DNA of 64,000 nt from Gerris lacustris (lineage: Eukaryota; Arthropoda; Insecta; Hemiptera; Gerridae). Location: assembly GCA_951217055.1 (NCBI GenBank), contig OX578284.1, positions 22,999,187-23,063,186 of the forward strand, in the 5' to 3' direction. The stretch's first letter is position 1; the number at the start of each line of letters is the position of its first letter. This document shows positions 24,360-34,569 of this stretch, piece by piece. The position numbers were made by a program, and so were the translations under genes. The notes under the pieces were generated by a model that saw only the letters and a program-made list of their open reading frames with translations, did no database searches and was not told the origin of the DNA.

Positions 24360-27300
24360 CTACCTACCTTCCCATTATCTTGATTGTGTTAGTTATTAAC
24401 TTCTTTATGACTTACCTTATTTTGCTTCAGGTCTAAGCTAGAAGAGGAGAGGAAAAAGAGTTTAGAAGAGGCAAGAGAGATGGCTGAATTCCGTAATAAA
24501 GTAGCAACACTTCAAGAAGAAAGTATTGTAGAAAGAATACAAATGGAAATAAAGAAACCACAGATAAACAACCACAAAGTTAGCAGGTAATGTTTTTAAT
24601 TAATTCAATCATTTGCAGTGTGAGGTAATAAAGTATTGTAAGGTCGCTTTTCAGGTTAATCAACTAATTGTTCTTTTCAATTATTTGTCAGATTAATCTT
24701 ATTCACTCTCACTCAGAAGAGTGTAATTTTGATTTTTTATGACTTCACAGGCATTTGCGGCACAATACTCACTACACAAAATTACTGTTAATAAGTGGTT
24801 TGTAATTTTAAAATAATGTAGACTCTGAAAATTACATATAATTTCACTTACAAATAGATCTGGTTAAAAATTAACACCCTTGTTTTTTCCGTTCATGTTA
24901 ATACTTAGTGTAATTTTATATCAATAATTGACTTTTTTTATTTCCTATTGTGTGTAAGCAGTAGTTACAGAAATTGCCACTGGACCAAAATTATCCAAAT
25001 TGTGTTTAAGAACACCTAAAATGTGGAAATACTTGTGTCAACCGTTTTTTGACTGCTTGTCTTTTTTGAAGTGTAAACCAAAATATTAAAGAGTGCTTAA
25101 TTATCTCCAGTAACATTTTTCCAGTAATTTGATTTTGGTTTAGTACAATATCATAAATATGTTGAAGCAGTACTGAGAGCTGCTGATAATATGTCTCATT
25201 TCTTTGAGAATTGCACTGTGCTTATACTTTAGGTTCTTGGAAAACCTTCTATTATATTTTAAGGCTAGAAATTTCCTGATAAGTTGCCATAATGATTAAA
25301 ACTAAAAAAGAAGATATAAATAGGAACCAATATAATTTAGACAAAGGAAAGAAATAAAGGGCAAATTAAAATCACAATTTTATCTTTGACATAATAGTTA
25401 TAGTCTTAGGTTTTATGTCTTATATAATAGTGGTTTAATTTTCTTGTGATTTTTTTTTTAGCAATAAGAGTTCTCAGTCGAAGTTATTGGCTGGAGCTGT
25501 TGTGAAGAAAAGATCAACAGAAACACCAAATGAAGGACCTTCTCCTGCAAAAAAGTCAAAACAATCAGATGAAAGTAAGTGTGTCTTTAAGAATAATTTA
25601 AGGTAAACTAATCCTAGTGCCTTTACAAAGATTTTGTGGGACTTACGCATGAAAAAAAATTATAAGTTTATTTCTGAAAAATCACAATAGTAATGCTGGC
25701 TGGATTAGACCTTTTAATTTATTATTTTTAAACTGTTAATTAATTCCCAACTTAAAATGTTTATCATGTATAAAACTTTTTATGAGAAAATAAAGAGAGG
25801 GTGGGCACTATTGGGGATTTTGTGTTTCGTAACTGTTTAGAGGTATTGAAGGGGATTGTTGAAGTCATGTGGTTAGCGTACTCGTAAAAATCTCACTTGT
25901 AACCAAGGTCACTATCAATGTACCTGACGATGTTCAAATCCCAGTGTGATGAGACTGTTTCACATAGATGCTCGTATTAAGTAGAAGTGTGAAGGTGCCG
26001 ATTCCCTCCCGTCCTATATTACTTGTAAATAGGATGAAACCAGAATAATTGTTCAATGAACCCTCTTTCGTAATCTATGTTTTGGAGTTTAGAATTCTAG
26101 CCTTTGGGCTCAATTTGCGTTAAACAAAACAAAATAGGGTTGTTGATTTTTTATTTTTTTGGTGGGAACAGTAGTTAAGTATGGCAGTTCAAGATTCTTA
26201 TATTATTTGACTTGTTAAGCTTTATTTCAAGAGTGGTACCTATCTGGTTCATGGACCGTTTTCATTCGGCCTGTCTTCCCATGAAAGACATTTACAAAGA
26301 ACCTAAACAATGCTAAGTTTTACGTTCTCCATAATCATATGCCATTTCAATTATTAAAAAAGATCAGCACGAGTCTTATATAGGTTTTTTGCTGAAATAG
26401 ATATGATTTATAAGCTTATTATACATGTTCCCTACCATTGTGAAGTCCGATTGCTGAATATTGCTTACTTCATCGGACCCTCCATTGAGGGTCGGATGAG
26501 AGGGGGGGGGGGGGGGGGGGGGGCATGATGGGTCCAATCTTATTGATTGAAGGGCCAGATTTGGATAAGATGGTCTATGGACCATCTTATGGGGAGACCC
26601 CTAGCTTAATCCATTCTTGTCTTGAAATCAGTTTGACACCTGTAAAGAAAATTATTGATTTTTATTAATTCCCTATTTGTTATATCTATTGTTCTTTTGT
26701 CACGGAGTCTCTTCCGTGGAGAGACTGTTTCTTTGTATTTATAAGGATGACCTCAATCAACTCTCTTATATTTCTCGAGGTGTCACCAAGTGGGGATGTC
26801 TGCAATGTCTAAAAAAAATGGAAAAATGGTTCCACTGATTATCACCATTTTATCTGGGATTCAATTAAACTATATCTTCTACTAATTGTTAATACTAATT
26901 GTCTTTAAATGATACAAGTTTTTTATTGTTTATTTCCAGATGAGGAATCTAAGGAGGAGAGTACGAAGCCTGAGAGTAACTCTTCAAATGAAGTTAATCC
27001 TGTAAAGACCTCAAAATCTGACTCCGATCAACAATCACAATCAAACCACAAGTGTTCAAGTGAGTTTTTATGTTCATTTTATTTTTCTATTTTATACATA
27101 ATATCTTTGGAGTCGATATAAAACTCAAGTTCCTTAGGTGTAATAGATTTGGTGCTGATCATTTACACTTTGAACTTTAAGATCCTCACTTCAGAATCAC
27201 CTTTATTAACAATGTGTATACATTTTTTCCTCATTCATTGGGAACCTATTTATACTGACCCTAGTAATATGTAAGAAATTCCCTTTTCAATTTTAAAAAT

Positions 27301-30300
27301 CAGGCTACTAGGTAATAATGGTAGATGCATAGGCCAGTTAATTGACATATATACAACAGCAATGCTTATGACCAAATCGCCAACATAATAAATACCAAAT
27401 GTTATGGTTTTTTTTACATATACAACTTTAGTCTCCTTTATTTAGGACCATTTAGATCTGTTTAGCCTTTCACTAGTAATATTCAAATTAATAATAATAA
27501 CAATTGAAGTAAATCAAGAAACAGAACGGTAATAACAATAACTATATTAGTCATGCAATTAAAGTTTACTCTGACTGCTAAGAATTGGCCAACTTATGTG
27601 GGAAAAAAATTAAGCCACTAGGCCTGAATGAGGTATTCCACCAGATTCTACCTTTTAGACGTGCTCTTGTTCATATCTTGAAGAAGGTATGAACTAGAAA
27701 AAGAAGCAATATGGTCTAGAGTGTATTGTTATAGTTCAGTGCAATATGTCGTATATTTTTGTTATTTTGGTTTTTTAATCTTGTTGTAATGTCTTAGTTG
27801 AACCTTTTAACCCTTAACTTAGTGCTTAGGCTTCCATGGGTTGACTCTTAATCAATAACTTGGTTTTCTGGTGAAATCCTTGTTACAAAGGGGTTGAAGT
27901 CCTTTTTACACTTAACTTAGTGCTTAGGCTTCCGCGGGTTGACTCTTAATCAATAACTTGGTTTTCTGGTGAAATCCTTGTTACAAAGGGGTGGAAGTCC
28001 TTTTTACCCTTAACTTAGTGCTTAGGCTTCCACGGGTTGACTCTTAATCAATAACTTGGTTTTCTGGTGAAATCCTTGTTACAAAGGGGTTGAAGTCCTT
28101 TTTACCCTTAACTTAGTGCTTATGCGGGTTGACTCTTAATCAATAACTTGGTTTTCTGGTGAAATCCTTGTTACAAAGGGGTTGAAGTCCTTTTTACCCT
28201 TAACTTAGTGCTTATGCTTCCGCGGGTTGACTCTTAATCAATAACTTGGTTTTCTGGTGAATTCCTTGTTACAAAGGGGTGGAAGTGCTTTTTACCCTTA
28301 ACTTAGTCTTAGGCTTCCACGGGTTGACTCTTAATCAATAACTTGGTTTTCTGGTGAAATCCTTGTTACAAAGGGGTTGAAGTCCTTTTTACCCTTAACT
28401 TAGTGCTTATGCTTCCGCGGGTTGACTCTTAATCAATAACTTGGTTTTCTGGTGAAATCCTTGTTACAAAGGGGTTGAAGTCCTTTTTACCCTTAACTTA
28501 GTCTTAGGCTTCCACGGGTTGACTCTTAATCAATAACTTGGTTTTCTGGTGAAATCCGCATCACATGGGGGTTGAAGTCCTTTTTACCCTTACCTGAATG
28601 TGCAACCATTTACCTGTGCCACTTACTGTTAATCCTCTCAACTCAATTGTTCCCAGACCTTGAGTCATTTTTTATTTTCCCTTAATAAATGAGTTCCTAC
28701 ATCTAGTTCCTAGATCATACCTATTTCAAACTTCACTATGCTTATATTATAAGCTCTAGTATAATACATAACCATGATGATGTAAATATATTTTATCTAC
28801 GATTGATACGAAATATAAACATTATATCTTTGTTTAGATGCGTAGAAAGTGATTATTTACGTACTTGTATTCATTGTGCATGCGCGTCTCATAGTTCTGA
28901 ATAATTCCTCTTCTTTACCACGCTAGCGCGGTAAAGAAGAGGAATTCTTCAGCTTTACGCACGATTAGCGAGTTTGTTTACATTTAACAAAACTAATTTG
29001 CTGTTCTTTTATTAAAGTAACTGTTTATATCGAGTTTTTAGTGAAAAGCAATTAATGAATCAAGTGGCTTTGACGCAAAAATGTAGAGAATAATACTCCT
29101 CCAGAAATAATTAATTCGGCAAAAAATACAACTCAAGATTAATGACATCTTTATAAAGAGAAGAGATATGAACTTACGTACAGCATGTTTATTTTTTTCT
29201 GTATTTATTATTTAAATCTAACAATCGTAGATAAAGTACGGTACGCAACTCGTGCGAAAACGGCATTTTGCATTGCTAGTGTGGTTTTACTACCCTCGCT
29301 ATCGCTCGGGTGCAAACTCCACACTCGCATGCAAAATGCTACTTTCCGCACTCGACGCGTAATGTACTATTACAGAACTAGTTGGTTTAAAGTATGTTGT
29401 TTTTTTTTTTTTATGAAACTGTACCTCACTAATTTCATTTAATTCATTATTTCTGCGGTTTTGACTGATCCTCGCTATTTTTATTTGGTACTTCTTTAGA
29501 TTGTTACTCTCCTATGTTTTTTTTTTTAGAATATAAATGACTTTGACTAAATAAATATTAAGACAAAGGGATGTTTAGTCCAATGAACTTTGGGACATAG
29601 GAATATCACATTTCTGTTTTTATAAGGGGAGTAACAATCTAAAGAAGTGCCTTTTATTTTAGGTAATAACTATTTTTTAATTATAACAAAATGATAATGA
29701 ATAGATCCTTTAGTGGTTGTCACCCATAATCGCTCATTATTTTTATCCAAACTTTCAATTATTCCTATTGATGCTCTATATTATTGTACAGTATAAAATA
29801 TGATGTAGTAATATTGGCACTTCTTTAGATTGTTTCTCCCCTTATAAAAAACTGAGGGAGTAACAATCTAAAGAAGGTGTACTGAATGTTCTTCTTTAGA
29901 CTGTTTCTCCCCTTATAAAAACAGAAGTGCGTTATTCCTTTGTCTAAAAGTACATTGGACTAAACATCCCTTTGTCTTAATAGTTATTTAGACAAAGTCA
30001 TTTATATGCTAAAACAACTTAGGGGATGTAGTAATATTGGCACTTCTTTAGATTGTTTCTCCCCTTATAAAAACAGAAGTGCGTTATTCCTTTGTCTAAA
30101 AGTACATTGGACTAAACATCCCTTTGTCTTAATAGTTATTTAGACAAAGTCATTTATATGCTAAAACAACTTAGGGGATGTAGTAATATTGGCACTTCTT
30201 TAGATTGTTTCTCCCCTTATAAAAAACTGAGGGGAGTAACAATCTAAAGAAGGTGTACTGAATGTTCTTCTTTAGACTGTTTCTCCCCTTATAAAAACAG

Positions 30301-32384
30301 AAGTGCGTTATTCCTTTGTCTAAAAGTACATTGGACTAAACATCCCTTTGTCTTAATAGTTATTTAGACAAAGTCATTTATATGCTAAAACAACTTAGGG
30401 GATGTAGTAATATTGGCACTTCTTTAGATTGTTTCTCCCCTTATAAAAACAGAAGTGCGTTATTCCTTTGTCTAAAAGTACATTGGACTAAACATCCCTT
30501 TGTCTTAATAGTTATTTAGACAAAGTCATTTATATGCTAAAACAACTTAGGGGATGTAGTAATATTGGCACTTCTTTAGATTGTTTCTCCCCTTATAAAA
30601 ACAGAAGTGCGTTATTCCTTTGTCTAAAAGTACATTGGACTAAACATCCCTTTGTCTTAATAGTTATTTAGACAAAGTCATTTATATGCTAAAACAACTT
30701 AGGGGATGTAGTAATATTGGCACTTCTTTAGATTGTTTCTCCCCTTATAAAAAACTGAGGGGAGTAACAATCTAAAGAAGGTGTACTGAATGTTCTTCTT
30801 TAGACTGTTTCTCCCCTTATAAAAACAGAAGTGCGTTATTCCTTTGTCTAAAAGTACATTGGACTAAACATCCCTTTGTCTTAATAGTTATTTAGACAAA
30901 GTCATTTATATGCTAAAACAACTTAGGGGATGTAGTAATATTGGCACTTCTTTAGATTGTTTCTCCCCTTATAAAAAACTGAGGGGAGTAACAATCTAAA
31001 GAAGGTGTACTGAATGTTCTTCTTTAGACTGTTTCTCCCCTTATAAAAACAGAAGTGCGTTATTCCTTTGTCTAAAAGTACATTGGACTAAACATCCCTT
31101 TGTCTTAATAGTTATTTAGACAAAGTCATTTATATGCTAAAACAACTTAGGGGATGTAGTAATATTGGCACTTCTTTAGATTGTTTCTCCCCTTATAAAA
31201 ACAGAAGTGCGTTATTCCTTTGTCTAAAAGTACATTGGACTAAACATCCCTTTGTCTTAATAGTTATTTAGACAAAGTCATTTATATGCTAAAACAACTT
31301 AGGGGATGTAGTAATATTGGCACTTCTTTAGATTGTTTCTCCCCTTATAAAAACAGAAGTGCGTTATTCCTTTGTCTAAAAGTACATTGGACTAAACATC
31401 CCTTTGTCTTAATAGTTATTTAGACAAAGTCATTTATATGCTAAAACAACTTAGGGGATGTAGTAATATTGGCACTTCTTTAGATTGTTTCTCCCCTTAT
31501 AAAAAACTGAGGGGAGTAACAATCTAAAGAAGGTGTACTGAATGTTCTTCTTTAGACTGTTTCTCCCCTTATAAAAACAGAAGTGCGTTATTCCTTTGTC
31601 TAAAAGTACATTGGACTAAACATCCCTTTGTCTTAATAGTTATTTAGACAAAGTCATTTATATGCTAAAACAACTTAGGGGATGTAGTAATATTGGCACT
31701 TCTTTAGATTGTTTCTCCCCTTATAAAAACAGAAGTGCGTTATTCCTTTGTCTAAAAGTACATTGGACTAAACATCCCTTTGTCTTAATAGTTATTTAGA
31801 CAAAGTCATTTATATGCTAAAACAACTTAGGGGATGTAGTAATATTGGCACTTCTTTAGATTGTTTCTCCCCTTATAAAAAACTGAGGGGAGTAACAATC
31901 TAAAGAAGGTGTACTGAATGTTCTTCTTTAGACTGTTTCTCCCCTTATAAAAACAGAAGTGCGTTATTCCTTTGTCTAAAAGTACATTGGACTAAACATC
32001 CCTTTGTCTTAATAGTTATTTGGACAAAGTCATTTATATGCTAAAACATCTTAGGGGAGTAACAGTCTAAAGAAGTACCGTAATATTGAGCATGCATGGG
32101 CTACATTAAACTTTTCCAAACATTTTTTGATTTTTAACTTTGTTGCATCAGTAACGTAGTTAAGATTTACGAATTGTTTCTCTTTATGTGTAGAACATAT
32201 AAAAGTAGGAGCTATGACGTGTATAGGTATACTTCCTGGTCTGGGTCACTACAGGACTGAATCATCAGATGAAGTGGACTCAGATGACAGTAGCGATGTC
32301 AACGATAACGATCATCCATCGAAACCTATCAAATTCGATCTGGTTGGTAGAAAGATAAAGAAGAAGTCCTGCAATACTGATTAG
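20931..32384 (+). CDS. PSME3IP1: PSME3-interacting protein (FAM192A/NIP30/PIP30), seven exons
   Basis: Coding exons are 20931-21027, 22454-22552, 22687-22744, 24431-24586, 25462-25574, 26940-27059 and 32194-32384. All introns are GT-AG, the phases agree, and the total is 834 nt (277 residues; human about 254). The NIP30 domain fills the N-terminal third: RRVRQEEWEKVRQP (15-28), EYDPRSLFERLQSQK (38-52), KNMIKGLDDDEVEFLD (66-81). A charged probable coiled coil follows at about 88-115. KLLAGAVVKKR (144-154) and TCIGILPGLGHY (223-234) are further family signatures. The acidic serine run after residue 236 matches the region that in mammals is phosphorylated by CK2 and binds PA28-gamma (PSME3), the nuclear proteasome activator. 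A basic tail (GRKIKKKS) ends it. The start context TCAAAATG fits insect usage. If transcription starts upstream of 20883, a four-codon upstream frame (20883-20897) precedes it. Confidence 0.95.
21028..22453 (+). other. PSME3IP1 intron 1
   Basis: GTAAGA donor and TTGCAG acceptor. 1.4 kb of AT-rich sequence in which I see no embedded gene or clear mobile element. Confidence 0.85.
23199..23640 (-). repeat. R2 interspersed repeat copy, inverted, in intron 3
   Basis: AAAATTCGATTTTGAGATTT, TGATGGATTTACACGTTTTG, GTCTGTCTGTCGTCTGTGCA and CATACCCTGAGGCGAAATCG are the reverse complement of the 15095-15535 copy in the same order. A trailing GGGATCTGGGACCGAGATTA / AGTTAGTCTGAGTTGTCTCG block at about 23925-23985 also accompanies the copy at 59655. 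Confidence 0.75.
24010..24130 (+). repeat. tRNA-derived segment (SINE-like)
   Basis: GGGGTAGCTGTGTCGATTAA resembles box A of SINE heads, and GTCGTGGATCAATCCC about 75 bases on resembles box B. No tRNA fold is preserved. Confidence 0.35.
24312..24368. repeat. (TAC)n microsatellite, intron 3
   Basis: About 15 TAC/CTA units, then three TACC units, some 60 bases before exon 4. Confidence 0.9.
24587..25461 (+). other. PSME3IP1 intron 4
   Basis: GTAATG donor, long T-run acceptor ending TTTTAG. 0.9 kb with no embedded feature recognised. Confidence 0.8.
25863..26135 (+). repeat. Probable tRNA-derived SINE
   Basis: The box-A-like TGTGGTTAGCGTACTCG and box-B-like GATGTTCAAATCCCA sit about 70 bases apart. 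About 170 bases of unrelated body then run to an A/C-rich end (TTAAACAAAACAAAATAG). That is the head-body-tail layout of a SINE. It lies in sense orientation within intron 5. Confidence 0.55.
26250..26603 (-). mobile_element. Rearranged hAT-type MITE (R3 copy C) with G22 tract
   Basis: Mostly the reverse complement of copies A and B (GTTTTCATTCGGCC; TTGCTTACTTCATC). From about 26530 a plus-sense fragment of the family's left end (GGATAAGATGGTCTATGG) abuts its own inverse (TGGACCATCTTAT). The outer end is GGAGACCCCTA, with one change from the family terminus. The other end has lost its TIR. A 22-base G run occupies 26502-26523. Confidence 0.7.
26502..26523. repeat. Poly-G tract (22)
   Basis: Longest G run in the window, inside the rearranged R3 copy and on the coding strand of PSME3IP1. 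Confidence 0.9.
27811..28590 (+). repeat. 98-bp minisatellite, about eight units
   Basis: Units begin CCCTTAACTTAGTGCTTAGG and contain TTGACTCTTAATCAATAACT and TGTTACAAAGGGGTTGAAGT. Unit starts at 27811, 27909, 28007, 28105, 28197, 28295, 28392 and 28490 give periods of 98, 98, 98, 92, 98, 97, 98 and 97. The units are nearly identical, with small deletions in two types (loss of CTTCCG, loss of one base in TAGTGCTT). Confidence 0.95.
28903..28946. repeat. Near-perfect 44-bp palindrome
   Basis: Arms of 17 bases (AATTCCTCTTCTTTACC / inverse) flank ACGCTAGCGC, which is itself largely self-complementary. Confidence 0.9.
29235..29368. mobile_element. Foldback/MITE-like hairpin, about 134 bp
   Basis: AGTACGGTACGCAACTCGTG...GGCATTTTGCATTGCTAGTG pairs imperfectly with CCACACTCGCATGCAAAATG...CGCACTCGACGCGTAATGTA. 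It is GC-richer than its surroundings. The 85-codon frame across it is a by-product. Confidence 0.6.
29487..29651 (-). mobile_element. 8-bp-TSD MITE, short (S) form, perfect TSD
   Basis: GGTACTTCTTTAGATTGTTA and the inverse terminus GAGTAACAATCTAAAGAAGTGCC-like sequence bound 165 bp. Identical TTTTATTT copies lie at 29479-29486 and 29652-29659. The interior is the reverse complement of the short unit of the array that starts 165 bp downstream. Confidence 0.93.
29816..32079 (+). mobile_element. MITE expanded in situ into a 12-unit satellite array, flanked by one 8-bp TSD
   Basis: The array begins with the MITE terminus GGCACTTCTTTAGATTGTTT and ends with AGTCTAAAGAAGTACC. GTAATATT lies immediately on both sides (29808-29815, 32080-32087). 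Internal unit starts (GATGTAGTAATATTGG) are at 29802, 30025, 30177, 30401, 30553, 30705, 30929, 31153, 31305, 31457, 31681 and 31833. Long units are 224 bp (first 223) and short units 152 bp, in the order LSLSSLLSSLSL. A long unit is a short unit plus 72 bp lying between direct copies of TGTTTCTCCCCTTATAAAAA. Units are almost identical, which points to recent amplification. The array ends 114 bp before exon 7. Confidence 0.95.
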
Positions 32385-32412
32385 CAATTGAAAATCTTAA
32401 TGAAATATAAGT

Positions 32413-32418
32413 AATAAA
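32413..32418 (+). promoter_or_regulatory. PSME3IP1 polyadenylation signal
   Basis: AATAAA 29 bases after the stop codon. A T-rich stretch follows at about 32450. A second AATAAA-type word lies near 32560. Confidence 0.65.
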
Positions 32419-33925
32419 GAAAAAAAATACTTTTGAATTACACTTAAAAGTATTTTTTTTTTTCAATTTTAACTCCCACATTCACTCTATTTTTTGTTTT
32501 AAGTGTTTGCAATCTACTTAGAAATGCAGATTTCCGCTGTAATTTTACCTTAAAAATAAAACAAAATAAATAACTGGAACATTAAGAAGTTCACTTTATT
32601 GCTACATTTTTTTTTTTTTTTTTTTAAATGCTGTAGGCGTTGTACTCAATTTATTTGTATACTGTAAATAATATATAAATTTGTCACTAGAATATTTTCA
32701 GTTGTTGGTCCTTGATGTGGGACTTTTGTTTAAATTTTTGTAAAACTTAAGTTTTCTTTGTTTAAATTGTATTTATTTTTAATGAGGAGACACATTTTTT
32801 TTTCTCAGGCTGCTGAAAATAATATAAAAAATAAAATAAAATAATTTTAAGAAACCAACATTTTTTTTTTTTTTTTTTTTTTTTTACTTCTTTCTCATAT
32901 TAACAGGGAAAGATGCAAAAGGGCAAAATTTTGATTCGACATTTGACATAAATTTATAGTCTCCAAAATCTCAAAGTGTTTAAAACATGTCCAGACATTA
33001 AAACATGTGCAGGTGTGCTTAAACCACTGAAATAATTTCATTTAAGCACCAATTGTACCTTATTAAGTCAAAAATCTATTTATGAGAAAATGGCACCCAA
33101 TGACACATAAATAAGTTACGCTCACACAATAGAAATACCTCTATGAGAAAGTTTGTGTGAGTTAATTCGTTGATTAAGTTTATTTATTTTAATTTCACTT
33201 TAGAGTTGTTTTTCTTTTTTAATTTTTCAGCTCAAGAAAATGGGGAATAGCTGACTTAATTTATTCTAGTATTTTTCACGGCAGGGCTATGAACCATCTA
33301 GGTTTTACAGGTTAAGTATTTAAAATAATTGTAGTCCAAAGTGTTTATTCCGTACTGGAATTTATTTTTGTGGAGTGTTAAGCATTATTCTGTTATTTTT
33401 ACTAACAACACTTGTTTTAAAGCAGTGGCACTTTGTTTTCTCTAACCAAGTTCAATCTTAGTTTTGGCACAACTCTGACTGAAAAGTATGATTTAGAATA
33501 ATTCTGTCATCGGATTGCATTACGTGATGTGTATTTTTTATTTTGTTAAAATTGAGTTATTTTTAACGCATCTAGAATGATTTTACAGTCATATCTAGGA
33601 GCTGAAAATATATGATACCTCTATACCTAGTATATCTGAAGATATAAATGGTGTAATTTTTTTTTTTATAATCAATCAACAATATTATGTTTTATCACAA
33701 TAAATCTACCTTTAAAATTGTAACAACTGGACTCATCATGTTTTGCCATCTAGCCGTAGATTTTAATAAATATATCACATAAGTTTTCCCATATTGAGGA
33801 TAGTTATGTGGACTTGTATCTAATATATTAAGGGAGTTTTGTTGGAAAATAAAATTAGTTTCAGAAATATAGATTGATTTGGAGTTTTTGCTGTAGAAAC
33901 CTCAGCTACCCCCAGTTATTATTAA
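32419..33925. other. Intergenic, no gene seen
   Basis: AT-rich with T runs of 17 to 25 bases near 32607 and 32861. No gene or element recognised. Confidence 0.45.
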
Positions 33926-34565
33926 CCCTGGAATGCTAATGGTAGTAGAATCGACGAGCACAGTTTGAACCTTAACCTTTTACGCTTGTATGTGATGGTG
34001 ATGGGTACCCCATCCTTCTGCAGTGCTTGCACTGGTTAGTAACACACCTGCTAGTGTAGCGGTAGTAGTCCTTTTGAGCATACACTTGTTTTCTAGCAAA
34101 TTTCCGTCAAAGCTACTTCGTCGATTCGACTAACGTTTAGTAATAAATGTAGGGAATTAATTGGTCGTCAAATGAGCCTATAGCCTGGGAAAATGGGCCT
34201 GGGGTAAGGGACAATAGGCCTAGGGGTAAGGGGCAATGGGCCTAGGGTAATTGGCTTGGGCCAGAGACCAATGACTGATAATCCGGGGCCTGGAGCACTT
34301 AGCAAAGGGCCTAGGGCTTTTAGCCTGGGGCATGGGTCCTGGTGCATTAATGTTCACTCAATTTCAGATTCTTCTGATGTTCCTACTAAGTTATTTGTCA
34401 TAAAATGTTTGTATATCTCACTAAAAGATTTAATAATGAGTTCTTAATCGTTTTCTCTTTATAAAAGTGTAGTTTCTTCCCAAAAAATGTATTTTCTGCA
34501 TATGTTAGTCGAATCGACGAAGGTTTAGTAATACCAGCCATCCAATTACCATTAGCATTTAAGGG
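33926..34565. mobile_element. piggyBac-type MITE with TTAA target site
   Basis: CCCTGGAATGCTAATGGTA is inverted at the right end as TACCATTAGCATTTAAGGG. TTAA lies on each side (33922-33925, 34566-34569), the diagnostic piggyBac target. Subterminal CGAATCGACGAA-type words occur in both orientations (about 33947, 34108, 34510). The middle is a GC-richer run of GGGCCTAGGG-type repeats (34190-34345). No transposase frame; the 63-codon frame at 34256 is only the GC-rich block. Confidence 0.88.
34190..34345. repeat. Degenerate GGGCCTAGGGTAA minisatellite inside the piggyBac-type MITE
   Basis: Irregular copies of a word like AATGGGCCTAGGGTAAGG, about 18 bases apart. Composition differs strongly from the AT-rich flanks. 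Confidence 0.7.
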
Positions 34566-34569
34566 TTAA

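Larger units (their letters stand above)
22745..24430 (+). other. PSME3IP1 intron 3
   Basis: GTTAGT donor and TTCAG acceptor. 1.7 kb that carries an inverted R2 copy, a tRNA-derived segment and a trinucleotide microsatellite, each listed separately. The 91-codon frame at 23130-23405 is the R2 copy, not a gene. Confidence 0.85.
25575..26939 (+). other. PSME3IP1 intron 5
   Basis: GTAAGT donor and TTTCCAG acceptor. 1.4 kb that holds a tRNA-type SINE and a rearranged hAT-type copy with a G22 tract. Confidence 0.85.
27060..32193 (+). other. PSME3IP1 intron 6, 5.1 kb, repeat-filled
   Basis: GTGAGT-like donor (GTGAGTTT) and ATGTGTAG acceptor. More than half consists of two tandem arrays (27811-28590 and 29816-32079), plus an inverted single MITE and two hairpin elements. 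No nested gene was found. The unique parts (27060-27800, 28600-28900) are AT-rich and featureless. Confidence 0.9.

Noticed and set aside
27811..28590. Possible repetitive protein-coding region
   Set aside because: The 98-bp period is not a multiple of three and stops occur in every frame.
29816..32079. CRISPR-like regular repeats
   Set aside because: Units are contiguous and near identical, without unique spacers, within a eukaryotic intron; they are an amplified MITE.
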